DNA from: JABMPU01 sp964457455
GTDB taxonomy: Bacteria; Cloacimonadota; Cloacimonadia; Cloacimonadales; TCS61
Length of the DNA stretch: 10,984 bases
Assembly: GCA_964457455.1 (NCBI GenBank)
Contig: CAYWJN010000082.1
Location: forward strand, 1-10,984
Direction: 5' to 3'
In this document: positions 1 to 6,177 of the stretch, piece after piece
Layout of the letters: the number at the start of each line of letters is the position of its first letter
Position numbering within the stretch: position 1 is the stretch's first letter
Made by a program: the position numbers and the translations under genes
The notes under the pieces: model-generated
Databases searched by the model: none
What the model was told of the DNA's origin: nothing
Seen by the model: the letters and a program-made list of their open reading frames with translations, nothing else

Positions 1-1185
1 GGTGAAATCAAGCATTATGGAGCTTTTAATAATCTGACTTGGGAAGAATTTACAAAAAGAACAGAAAAATATTCTCCTCATAAATCGTTCATTGAGTATT
101 TGAATAATACAAACCAAAAATCTAATATAATTTCAAATAAAAAATCGATAGATTTAATTAATTGGTTTAAAGAATCTTTAATTGCTGGTCTTGAACAAAA
201 TAATGTTCGCTCAAGTGATATTGAACGTGTGATTCTTACAGGAGGAAGCAGTCAATGGCCATTTGTGGAAGATACAATTTGCGAAGTATTGCATATTGAT
301 AAAGACAATTTACTTATGAGCGGTAATCCAAAAGCAGCTATTGGTGAAGGTCTGGTTATGTTGCCATACTTAAAAAACAAACTTGATAATATTGTAAACT
401 TGCTTAGAAACAATATTGATGAATTTATTACTAAAAATATCAGCCCAGAAATTAGCAACCGAATATTATCAATTCAATCTAAAATAATCAAAGAAATTTC
501 AACAACTTTTTATAATGATAAAATCCAAAATATTTTAACCTCATTTGGTAAAAATGGTGGTTCTATAGCATCATTAAAAGAGAAGGTCCAAGTAGAGGCT
601 TATGCGTATGAACCAGTATTTAAGATTCTTTTTGAAAAAGAGATTAACACTCTAAAATATGGTTTAGAAGATAAACTTTATAATTCAATAAATGATTGGT
701 TTGTAAACAATGGTATCACATATACTGGGAAAAAAGTTAACATCAATAAAATTAAAAATAGTATAGATTCTAAAGCCATTTCACAACAATCAGAAAAAAT
801 GGAATTAAATATTGATAATGTAGCTACTATAGTAACATCATCTTTAGCGGCTATTGTCGTAGGCGGTGCTTTATGGGGTTCATATTTTTTTCTTATTCCA
901 GAAATAATTGCTGGTATTGTTCTTACAATTCTTATTGGTATTGTTGGTAAAAAGAAAGCATTAAAATACACAAACAATATCAAAATTCCTAAAATTATTA
1001 CTAAAACAGTTTTTAACAAAACAACGATTTCTTTAATGATAAAAAATAGTATAAAAAAACACAAAAAAGAGATCGAAAAAGAATTTAGTAACATATTAGA
1101 AAAACCTTTAATTGAGATGAATGATAATTTGAAAATTGCTATCGAAAAAGAAATCGACAGTTTATCTGTAATTAACCAACTTTGA
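1..1185 (+). CDS. Hsp70-like ATPase with C-terminal membrane hairpin (5'-partial)
   Basis: The frame is open from base 1 to a TGA at 1183-1185, so this is the last 394 residues of a gene that starts upstream. A TTG at 100 is in frame but is not needed as a start. Visible residues 77-84 read VILTGGSS and are followed by PFVED and, about 25 residues on, NPKAAIGEGL. This is the adenosine-binding end of the Hsp70/actin-type ATPase domain (compare VGGSTRIP and NPDEAVAIGAA in DnaK). What follows is not a DnaK substrate-binding domain. It is a long charged, probably helical stretch, then two hydrophobic segments close together (about residues 274-316), then a Lys/Glu-rich tail. The protein therefore probably sits on or in the membrane. 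The next gene starts 13 bases downstream and is likely co-transcribed. Family membership is read from the motif; the cellular role is unknown, and chaperone function or stress/phage defence are both possible. Confidence 0.7.
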   Translation, partial: GEIKHYGAFNNLTWEEFTKRTEKYSPHKSFIEYLNNTNQKSNIISNKKSIDLINWFKESLIAGLEQNNVRSSDIERVILTGGSSQWPFVEDTICEVLHIDKDNLLMSGNPKAAIGEGLVMLPYLKNKLDNIVNLLRNNIDEFITKNISPEISNRILSIQSKIIKEISTTFYNDKIQNILTSFGKNGGSIASLKEKVQVEAYAYEPVFKILFEKEINTLKYGLEDKLYNSINDWFVNNGITYTGKKVNINKIKNSIDSKAISQQSEKMELNIDNVATIVTSSLAAIVVGGALWGSYFFLIPEIIAGIVLTILIGIVGKKKALKYTNNIKIPKIITKTVFNKTTISLMIKNSIKKHKKEIEKEFSNILEKPLIEMNDNLKIAIEKEIDSLSVINQL

Positions 1186-1191
1186 AGGAGG
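1185..1191 (+). promoter_or_regulatory. Shine-Dalgarno overlapping the upstream stop codon
   Basis: AAGGAGG begins on the last base of the preceding TGA and lies six bases before TTG at 1198. This strong site is the reason for choosing a TTG start for the small membrane protein, and it ties the two genes together translationally. Confidence 0.7.
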
Positions 1192-1197
1192 TTTAAT

Positions 1198-1701
1198 TTG
1201 TTTAGAGATTTTTTTAAAGGTTTATCGACAGTAATTGGTCTTTTGTTCTCTATTGCATTTGTAGTATGGAGTTTTTCTTTGGGTTTTCTTATTCTAAAAA
1301 TCGTTGCATTTATTTTGGCTATTTTCTTTGGTTTTGTAATAATAGGCAGATTGGCTCGATACGCAAAATCAAAAAACACATCACCAAAACCATTAATTCT
1401 AATTTTCTTAATTTTACTTACCTTTCTATTTTTCGTTACAAGAAGTTGCATAAATAAAAACCTAAATACTCCGCTTGGCAAATGGCATTTTGATACAATG
1501 TATGTTGAGATTAAAGGTAATGATTCTGGAGGTAAAATCGAGATCTATGATGAACCATCAAATAAAACTTTTAAAGGTAAATGGGAGCAAATTGATGGTA
1601 ATCGGTTAATAATTAATTACGATGATGGCAGTTCATCAAGTGGTTCTGTGAAAGATAAAATATTAACTATTGATGGTGTAGGTAAATTCTATCGGAAATG
1701 A
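1198..1701 (+). CDS. Small membrane protein with lipocalin-like C-terminal domain
   Basis: A 167-residue protein starting at TTG behind a near-perfect Shine-Dalgarno. The N-terminal half is very hydrophobic, with segments at about residues 9-50 (probably two passes) and 65-81, separated by a basic loop (RLARYAKSKN). From residue 92 it becomes soluble and beta-rich: LGKWHFD, then FKGKWEQIDGNRLII, then ILTIDGVGKFYRK. The repeated GKW followed by a short strand and 'GNxLxI' resembles small lipocalin-like domains that bacteria export; this is a resemblance only. It follows the Hsp70-like gene with a 12-base gap and is likely its partner. The stop codon lies 13 bases before an attC-like site, the usual layout for the last gene of an integron cassette. 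I do not recognise the family and assign no function. Confidence 0.7.
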   Translation: MFRDFFKGLSTVIGLLFSIAFVVWSFSLGFLILKIVAFILAIFFGFVIIGRLARYAKSKNTSPKPLILIFLILLTFLFFVTRSCINKNLNTPLGKWHFDTMYVEIKGNDSGGKIEIYDEPSNKTFKGKWEQIDGNRLIINYDDGSSSSGSVKDKILTIDGVGKFYRK

Positions 1702-1714
1702 AAATGAAAAGACT

Positions 1715-1791
1715 TACCCATAACAAAAGTGCCCACAATAAGTATGAAGAGAAGCAAGAAGAATCGTGGCGCACTCTAAACATTATCGGCA
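1715..1791 (+). repeat. attC-like integron recombination site 1
   Basis: The outer arm ATAAC (1720-1724) faces ATTAT (1782-1786). The inner arms AGTGCCCAC (1728-1736) and GTGGCGCACT (1766-1775) pair over 9 bp with a single bulged C at 1770, like the extrahelical base of attC sites. The variable loop is purine-rich and shares AAGCAAGAAGAA with site 2. The bases outside the core do not match each other (TACCC on the left, CGGCA on the right), as expected when the right end belongs to the next cassette. The site lies directly after one gene's stop and 18 bases before the next gene's ATG. Caveat: the expected GTT of the R' box reads ATT. It could instead be another kind of palindromic repeat. Confidence 0.55.
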
Positions 1792-1808
1792 ATAAGGAGT
1801 AAAGAATT

Positions 1809-2696
1809 ATGGATACTCATCACAAAATAATTTTCGGTAACTGTATGAATATGAAAGAGATTCAAGATGAATCTATTCACTTAATTGTAACTTCTCCACC
1901 CTATTTTAATGCTCCTTTTGATTACAAAAATCTATTTGAAAATTACGATCAATATCTTGGAGTTCTGAAAAAAGTAGCAAAAGAAATGTTTAGAGTTCTA
2001 CAACAAGGGAGAATTTTTGTGTTAAACATTGATGATATGCTCATTGATGGTGTTAAATATCCGATTGTTGCTGACGCAACAAAGATTGTTCAAAATGCTG
2101 GATTCAGATATCGAGATAAAATTATGTGGAAAAAACCAGACGGTTATTTACGAATAAGTAGAAGAAGTGGAGTTTTATTAAAAAATCCTTATCCAATGTA
2201 TTTTTATCCAGATAACTTACTGGAAAGCATAATCATTTTTCAAAAAGGAAAATTCGATTATCGCTCAAAATCTCAGGAAATTAGAAAATCTTCGATAATA
2301 GATACAAAAGAATTTCAAAAAAATGGATGGTATAAAACATTGTGGAAAATTACAAATGTTTTACCTGGTTCACCATTAGAAAAAAACATTGCAGCATTCC
2401 CCGAAGAAATTCCAAATCGCATCATAAAATTATTCTCTTATATTGGTGAAACTGTTTTAGACCCGTTTCTTGGTAGTGGAACGACTATGAAAGTTGCAAA
2501 AAAATTGAATCGAAATTCTATTGGTATAGAGATAATCAGAGATTTAGAAGAAGTAATCAGAAAAAAAACTGGATTTGACAAAGAAAGTGAAAAAGAAAAT
2601 CTGGGAATTGTGAATAGAGATAAAGGAAGATATAGATATGTTAATCTTGAATATATTAAAAAAAAGGAAAATGGTAAGGAGAAAACACAACTATGA
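1809..2696 (+). CDS. Beta-class DNA methyltransferase of a type II R-M system
   Basis: A 295-residue S-adenosylmethionine-dependent DNA amino-methyltransferase. The catalytic motif IV, TSPPY, is at residues 28-32, and the SAM-binding motif I, DPFLGSGTT, is near the C-terminus at 218-226, followed by IGIEI at 238-242. The order catalytic motif, target-recognition region (about 95-190), SAM motif defines the beta class. SPPY is more common in N4-cytosine enzymes than N6-adenine ones, so N4-methylcytosine is the better guess but is not settled. The start is ATG with AAGGAG nine bases upstream. It overlaps the endonuclease gene by ATGA and leads the operon, so methylation capacity is made first. 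Length is normal and the gene looks intact. Its Lys/Glu-rich end (residues 255-295) lies beyond the core fold. Confidence 0.9.
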   Translation: MDTHHKIIFGNCMNMKEIQDESIHLIVTSPPYFNAPFDYKNLFENYDQYLGVLKKVAKEMFRVLQQGRIFVLNIDDMLIDGVKYPIVADATKIVQNAGFRYRDKIMWKKPDGYLRISRRSGVLLKNPYPMYFYPDNLLESIIIFQKGKFDYRSKSQEIRKSSIIDTKEFQKNGWYKTLWKITNVLPGSPLEKNIAAFPEEIPNRIIKLFSYIGETVLDPFLGSGTTMKVAKKLNRNSIGIEIIRDLEEVIRKKTGFDKESEKENLGIVNRDKGRYRYVNLEYIKKKENGKEKTQL

Positions 2697-3799
2697 ATAT
2701 TTTTGCAGAAATTACAGGGATTAAATATAAATTATTTTCATCAAGCGAACTAATCGAAATCTCATTTGATGATTTGAATGTGAATACAATGCCTTCAAGT
2801 TGCATCATCAAAGACAACAAGCACAATTTCAGTATTTCTAAATGGGTTTCTCCCAAAAGAACTCGTTCTTATCCTTATGAGAGAGTTTATAATACACTTA
2901 AAAATCAAAAAAGAATAACTGTAATTCCCATAATAAAAGATGAAGGTTCAAGAGGTGATAGAGATTATATTCAATGGGATACAATCTCATTGATGAGCCT
3001 TTTAGATGTTTATGTAATTTTAGCTTATTATGATGAAGCAGAAAAACATCCAACTCGTGAAAACAAAATAACAAAACAAAAATTTAACAATGATTATGTT
3101 AAAAATAAAATTGAAGAAATTGCAAATTATCATAGTTCTCCGCTTCATTGGAATTTGCAGGAAATAAATGAAACCTTACCTTCATTAATAGATTTAGTAA
3201 AAAAATCTTATCAGAGAATTTCCGATGAACTTGATGTAACATTTCATAACTTTAGCGGAATTGAAAGATTCAAAAACCAATTCCTGACTGGTGTGGAAGA
3301 ATTTATGAGAACTTCTCGGGAAAAGGCAAAAGAAGCTCAAAATAGAGAGCGACAAACAATTCAACCCAAAGAAGCATTATCAAGTCTCACAAAAGCCACA
3401 ATAACGATTAAAAACTATCTTGGTGGACTATATTATTTTACAACAGATGAAATTGATTTCAATGAAAAGAACATTTTTCTAATCGAAGCGAAACATTCAA
3501 AAAGTTCAAAATTACCCAGTATTGGAGATATAAAAGATGGCTTATTAAAGCTAATACTTTATTGTAATCTTAAAAATGTAACAGTAGATACCAATTCTTA
3601 TAATTCAATTCCTGTATTAAAACTTACTTCATCGAAGCTTGAAGGAAGCATTACATCTGATTCAGAAAAATCATTAATAAATGATTTTTACGCTAACAAT
3701 AAATTGAACCAAAGGCAAATCAATATTCTTTCATTACTATTTCAAGAATGCTCTGAAAATAATTTCATAGTAATTATCGAAAAGGGAAGTAATGAATGA
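2693..3799 (+). CDS. Putative type II restriction endonuclease (PD-(D/E)XK candidate)
   Basis: A 368-residue soluble protein located between two DNA methyltransferase genes and coupled to both by ATGA overlaps; position is the main argument for an endonuclease. A plausible nuclease motif is present: Asp255 in TDEIDFNEKN, then Glu265 and Lys267 in FLIEAKHSK, giving D-x9-E-x-K, with a hydrophobic strand (IFLI) before the EAK as in PD-(D/E)XK nucleases. The N-terminal part has a conserved-looking block (residues 51-100: WVSPKRTRSYPYERVYNTL, then ITVIPIIKDEG and GDRDYIQWDT) that may form the DNA-recognition region. Residues 205-225 are highly charged and probably helical. The cleavage site cannot be read from the sequence. 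The gene appears intact, so the system may be active. Confidence 0.75.
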   Translation: MNIFAEITGIKYKLFSSSELIEISFDDLNVNTMPSSCIIKDNKHNFSISKWVSPKRTRSYPYERVYNTLKNQKRITVIPIIKDEGSRGDRDYIQWDTISLMSLLDVYVILAYYDEAEKHPTRENKITKQKFNNDYVKNKIEEIANYHSSPLHWNLQEINETLPSLIDLVKKSYQRISDELDVTFHNFSGIERFKNQFLTGVEEFMRTSREKAKEAQNRERQTIQPKEALSSLTKATITIKNYLGGLYYFTTDEIDFNEKNIFLIEAKHSKSSKLPSIGDIKDGLLKLILYCNLKNVTVDTNSYNSIPVLKLTSSKLEGSITSDSEKSLINDFYANNKLNQRQINILSLLFQECSENNFIVIIEKGSNE

Positions 3800-4656
3800 T
3801 TAAAAGTCCATTAAGATATCCAGGTGGTAAAAGTAGAGCTGTAAAAAAAATATCTTCATTAGTTCCAGATTTTAAGGAATATCGAGAACCGTTTGTAGGT
3901 GGTGGTTCAATTTTTGTCTATCTTAAGCAAAAATATCCTGAAAGGAAATTCTGGGTAAATGATTTATATGAAAACTTGTATCACTTTTGGAATCATTGTA
4001 AAAATAATCCGAAAGAACTTATCAAACAAATATTGCTTTGGAAAAATGAATTTAGCATTGGGAAAGAACTACATAAATATTTACTGAATAACATTGATAA
4101 GTTCGATGAATCTAAAAAAGCTGCTGCATTCTTTGTTTTTAATCGTATTACATTTTCTGGAACTACTGAAAGTGGTGGATTTTCTAATGCAGCATTTACA
4201 GGACGATTTACAGACTCAAGTATTGAAAGAGTAAAACAATTTTCAACAATTTTAGATAACACAAAAATAACAAACTTCGATTACCAAAATGTTATTGAAA
4301 AACCAGGCAAAGATGTTTTCATTTTTTTAGATCCTCCTTACTATTCGGCTACTAAATCTGCATTGTATGGTAAAAATGGTAATTTTCATAAAAATTTCGA
4401 TCACTTAAGATTTGCTGAAGTAATGCAGAAGTGTAATCATAAATGGTTACTAACTTATGATAATTCAGAGCATATTAAAGAATTATTTTCTTTTGCAAAT
4501 ATATTCAAATGGGATTTGAAATATGGGATGAGAAATGTTTCTGAAAACTCAAATCAAAATGGTAAAGAATTATTCATCTCAAATTTTTTAGATAACTATT
4601 CAGATAACGAACAACTAGAGATTTTTGATATTCAACAATATGCTGCTCTGATGTAA
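3796..4656 (+). CDS. D12-class (Dam-like) N6-adenine DNA methyltransferase
   Basis: A 286-residue alpha-class adenine methyltransferase. Motifs run in the Dam order: LRYPGGK at residues 6-12 (motif X), EPFVGGGS at 31-38 (SAM motif I), VND at 54-56 (motif II), a target-recognition region around 85-160, DPPYY at 179-183 (catalytic motif IV), LLTYDNS at 218-224 and ELFISNF at 258-264. It should methylate adenine N6. Its ATG overlaps the endonuclease stop (ATGA), so it is made with the endonuclease. The operon thus has two methyltransferases of unrelated classes, common when the recognition site is asymmetric and each enzyme protects one strand; that is inference. The stop codon lies one base before the second attC-like site. 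Confidence 0.92.
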   Translation: MIKSPLRYPGGKSRAVKKISSLVPDFKEYREPFVGGGSIFVYLKQKYPERKFWVNDLYENLYHFWNHCKNNPKELIKQILLWKNEFSIGKELHKYLLNNIDKFDESKKAAAFFVFNRITFSGTTESGGFSNAAFTGRFTDSSIERVKQFSTILDNTKITNFDYQNVIEKPGKDVFIFLDPPYYSATKSALYGKNGNFHKNFDHLRFAEVMQKCNHKWLLTYDNSEHIKELFSFANIFKWDLKYGMRNVSENSNQNGKELFISNFLDNYSDNEQLEIFDIQQYAALM

Positions 4657-4657
4657 A

Positions 4658-4731
4658 TGCCGATAACAAACAGCTCCTCGCCAAGCAAGAAGAAAAGCAG
4701 GAAGTGCGTGGCAGCTGCCAACCATTATCCC
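4658..4731 (+). repeat. attC-like integron recombination site 2
   Basis: It starts TGCCGATAAC directly after the methyltransferase stop and ends CATTATCCC. The outer arms GATAA (4662-4666) and TTATC (4725-4729) pair over 5 bp. The inner arms CAGCT (4671-4675) and AGCTG (4713-4717) pair, continued by GCC (4680-4682) with GGC (4710-4712) across a four-base bulge, so the fold is less clean than in site 1. It shares TAACAAA, AAGCAAGAAGAA, CGTGGC and CATTATC with site 1 in the same order. As in site 1 the R' triplet is ATT, not GTT. No further copy is seen to the right, so this would be the far end of the array. Confidence 0.5.
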
Positions 4732-4751
4732 TTCAAATCCATAAATGTATC

Positions 4752-4782
4752 TTCGTGTTAATTCGTGTTCATTCGTGGCTAA
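4752..4782 (+). repeat. Three-copy 10-bp TTCGTG tandem repeat
   Basis: Three adjoining units at 4752-4761 (TTCGTGTTAA), 4762-4771 (TTCGTGTTCA) and 4772-4781 (TTCGTGGCTA) followed by A. The array covers the 3' end of the HAD gene: on the - strand units 2 and 3 encode its final Ser-His-Glu and stop. Diverged copies of the same type occur at 8856-8925. Confidence 0.7.
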
Positions 4783-5428
4783 ACTTTTCCAAAATCTGCT
4801 GGAAATCATCCGCATAAAAATCTGCGATTTCAGAAATTTCTGTTTTCTCTTTTTTAGAGTATTTGTCATAAATTGCAAAAACTTTCATACCTGCTTTTTT
4901 GGCAGCTTTCACACCAACTAAAACATCTTCTATAACAATACAATCACTCGCATCTACTTTTAATTGAGATGCCAATTTCAGGAAAATATCCGGAAAGGGT
5001 TTACCTTTTATTTCTTCACAACCGGCAACAATACAATCAAAATATTGCAGCACATTATTTGCCTTTAGCACAATTTCTGTGAGATATTTGGAATTACTGG
5101 TCCCGATTCCTAATCTGATGTTTTTGCTCTTAAGATAATGAATTAGTTCAAGTGCACCGGACTTCAATTTAACATTGTTCTTATAATGATGAGCAACCAT
5201 TTCAGTCCACTCATTCATAATTTCTTCGAGGGTATCTGGCAGGTTAAATCTTTTTTTAAAGAATTGAGCAATTTCAATGAAACTGTTTCCACCCTCAACC
5301 TGTGAGAAAAGGTTTTCTTCAACCTCAATATTTCGCTTACTCAAGTATTCCACATCGACCTGGAACCACACTCCCATCGAATCTATGAGAGTTCCATCCA
5401 GATCGAATATTACAGCTTTATATTTCAT
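4769..5428 (-). CDS. HAD-family phosphatase, beta-phosphoglucomutase-like
   Basis: A 219-residue cytosolic HAD hydrolase of subfamily IA. Motif I is DLDGT with nucleophile Asp9 and acid/base Asp11. A helical C1 cap follows (about residues 15-85). Motif II is GTSNS at 109-113, motif III the Lys143 of GKPFPD, and motif IV IEDVLVGVKAAKKAGM with Glu167-Asp168. This pattern (GKP-PD, EDS/V-x-G-V-x-AA-x-AGM) is that of the beta-phosphoglucomutase/sugar-phosphatase group, but the substrate cannot be told. There is no clear Shine-Dalgarno before the ATG, and two REP-like hairpins lie in its leader. The last residues and stop codon are supplied by the TTCGTG repeat, so the original C-terminus may have been slightly different. 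Confidence 0.88.
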   Translation of the reverse strand: MKYKAVIFDLDGTLIDSMGVWFQVDVEYLSKRNIEVEENLFSQVEGGNSFIEIAQFFKKRFNLPDTLEEIMNEWTEMVAHHYKNNVKLKSGALELIHYLKSKNIRLGIGTSNSKYLTEIVLKANNVLQYFDCIVAGCEEIKGKPFPDIFLKLASQLKVDASDCIVIEDVLVGVKAAKKAGMKVFAIYDKYSKKEKTEISEIADFYADDFQQILEKFSHE

Positions 5429-5481
5429 TTTTTAGCATAGAACAAAACCGAACTCCGGTCTTTTTCTCTTTGTTCCTGTTG

Positions 5482-5502
5482 GACTTCTCGTCCCGAGGAG
5501 TC
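5482..5502. repeat. REP-like hairpin 1 (downstream of RAYT)
   Basis: Arms GACTTCTC (5482-5489) and GAGGAGTC (5495-5502) pair over 8 bp with one G-T wobble; the loop is GTCCC. The centre TCGTCCCGA is the reverse complement of the core in hairpins 3 and 4. Confidence 0.65.
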
Positions 5503-5516
5503 TGCATTGTTTCTTA

Positions 5517-5531
5517 TTTTCGTCCCGAAAA
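5517..5531. repeat. REP-like hairpin 2 (downstream of RAYT)
   Basis: Arms TTTTCG (5517-5522) and CGAAAA (5526-5531) pair perfectly around TCC. The core is TCGTCCCGA, in the same orientation as hairpin 1. It lies four bases beyond the transposase stop codon. Confidence 0.6.
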
Positions 5532-5534
5532 ACA

Positions 5535-6032
5535 TTATTCAAACCTTGTTACATCCAGAAGTTGAATTTCATTTGCAGAAGAGAATTTCCAATCTTCCGG
5601 TTTGTAAACATATTCTTTTCTAACAGGATTATTCTCAGTATATTTTACTTTCTGAAAAAAGAATTTTTCGCTCTCAATCAATTCAGGATAATTTTTATGT
5701 CTCCAAATATGATAGCCATCTTCAAATTTGAAGATTTTTAAAACATTCGGTTCCGTTTCTTCCAGGTTTTTTACTAATTGATGTGATGTATAACTTTTAT
5801 AAGATTTCAGTAAATTGTAAGATTCAGGATTTTGAAATATCAAATGAAGGTGATTCAGCATGAATACCCAAGCAAATATTTTCAAATTATGATTCTTCTG
5901 ATAAAACTTTAAAGCATTAAGCAGTATACTCCAACGATCCTGTCGATCGAAGATATAATACCAATTCTGGACAGTGAGAGTTACAAAATAAATCTCGTTT
6001 TTCAATTCATTATGAATCCTGAGGGAAGGCAT
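5535..6032 (-). CDS. REP-associated tyrosine transposase (RAYT, Y1 HUH family)
   Basis: A 165-residue single-strand DNA transposase-like protein of the IS200/IS605-related Y1 family. The HUH metal-binding pair is His61 and His63 in MLNHLHLIF; the probable catalytic tyrosine is Tyr131 in KYTENNPVRKEYV, the family's Y-x-x-NPVR signature, followed by PEDWKFSSA. The N-terminus YFVTLTVQNWYYIF is also typical. Such proteins bind and process REP palindromes and are usually kept as single-copy domesticated genes. Two hairpins on each side share one core with opposite orientation on the two sides, which fits this partner role. GGAGG lies a few bases before the ATG. The length is normal and nothing is broken. 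Confidence 0.92.
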   Translation of the reverse strand: MPSLRIHNELKNEIYFVTLTVQNWYYIFDRQDRWSILLNALKFYQKNHNLKIFAWVFMLNHLHLIFQNPESYNLLKSYKSYTSHQLVKNLEETEPNVLKIFKFEDGYHIWRHKNYPELIESEKFFFQKVKYTENNPVRKEYVYKPEDWKFSSANEIQLLDVTRFE

Positions 6033-6045
6033 TTATCCTCCTTTT

Positions 6046-6062
6046 CAGATCGGGACGATCTG
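6046..6062. repeat. REP-like hairpin 3 (upstream of RAYT)
   Basis: Arms CAGATCG (6046-6052) and CGATCTG (6056-6062) pair perfectly over 7 bp around GGA. The core TCGGGACGA is in the opposite orientation to hairpins 1 and 2. It lies 13 bases upstream of the RAYT start. Confidence 0.7.
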
Positions 6063-6075
6063 GCAAAACATCCGA

Positions 6076-6094
6076 TTCAATCGGGACGATTGAA
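6076..6094. repeat. REP-like hairpin 4 (upstream of RAYT)
   Basis: Arms TTCAATCG (6076-6083) and CGATTGAA (6087-6094) pair perfectly over 8 bp around GGA. The core is TCGGGACGA as in hairpin 3, while the outer stem bases differ and still pair. Confidence 0.7.
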
Positions 6095-6177
6095 CCAACA
6101 GTTCCTTTTTTCTTTTTGCTTTCTGATTTTGCCTTTTATCTTTATTCTTTGATCTTTCTCAAAACATGAGCTTTGAG

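Larger units (their letters stand above)
1783..4724 (+). mobile_element. Putative integron gene cassette carrying a restriction-modification system
   Basis: The left end TTATCGGCA (1783-1791) is the reverse complement of TGCCGATAA (4658-4666) at the start of the right-hand attC-like site. In a real cassette these two halves come together in the circular form to make one folded site. Five of the matching bases lie outside the core shared by both sites, so chance agreement is about 1 in 1,000. The contents fit a cassette: three genes in one direction, a Shine-Dalgarno at once after the left end, and a stop codon one base before the right-hand site. At about 2.9 kb and three genes it is larger than the common one-gene cassette. 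No integrase or attI is in the window. Confidence 0.5.

Noticed and set aside
100..102. TTG as the start of the Hsp70-like protein
   Set aside because: The frame stays open to base 1, there is no Shine-Dalgarno in front, and the ATPase domain would be cut before its conserved parts; the gene is 5'-truncated by the window edge.
678..1481. Long open frame on the - strand (267 codons)
   Set aside because: It lies antisense across two + strand genes that have better ribosome-binding sites and recognisable motifs; its Ile/Lys-rich composition is what AT-rich antisense frames give.
4615..4878. 87-codon - strand frame across attC-like site 2
   Set aside because: It overlaps the ends of two real genes and the palindromic site, with no ribosome-binding site or family resemblance.
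5443..5465. Possible intrinsic terminator (ACCG/CGGT with flanking A and T runs)
   Set aside because: Only a 4-bp stem with a bulge is present on either strand; too weak to call.
6158..6177. CTCAAA/TTTGAG hairpin just after the phnE stop
   Set aside because: A 6-bp AT-rich stem with an 8-base loop and an A-rich, not T-rich, continuation on the - strand; not a convincing terminator.
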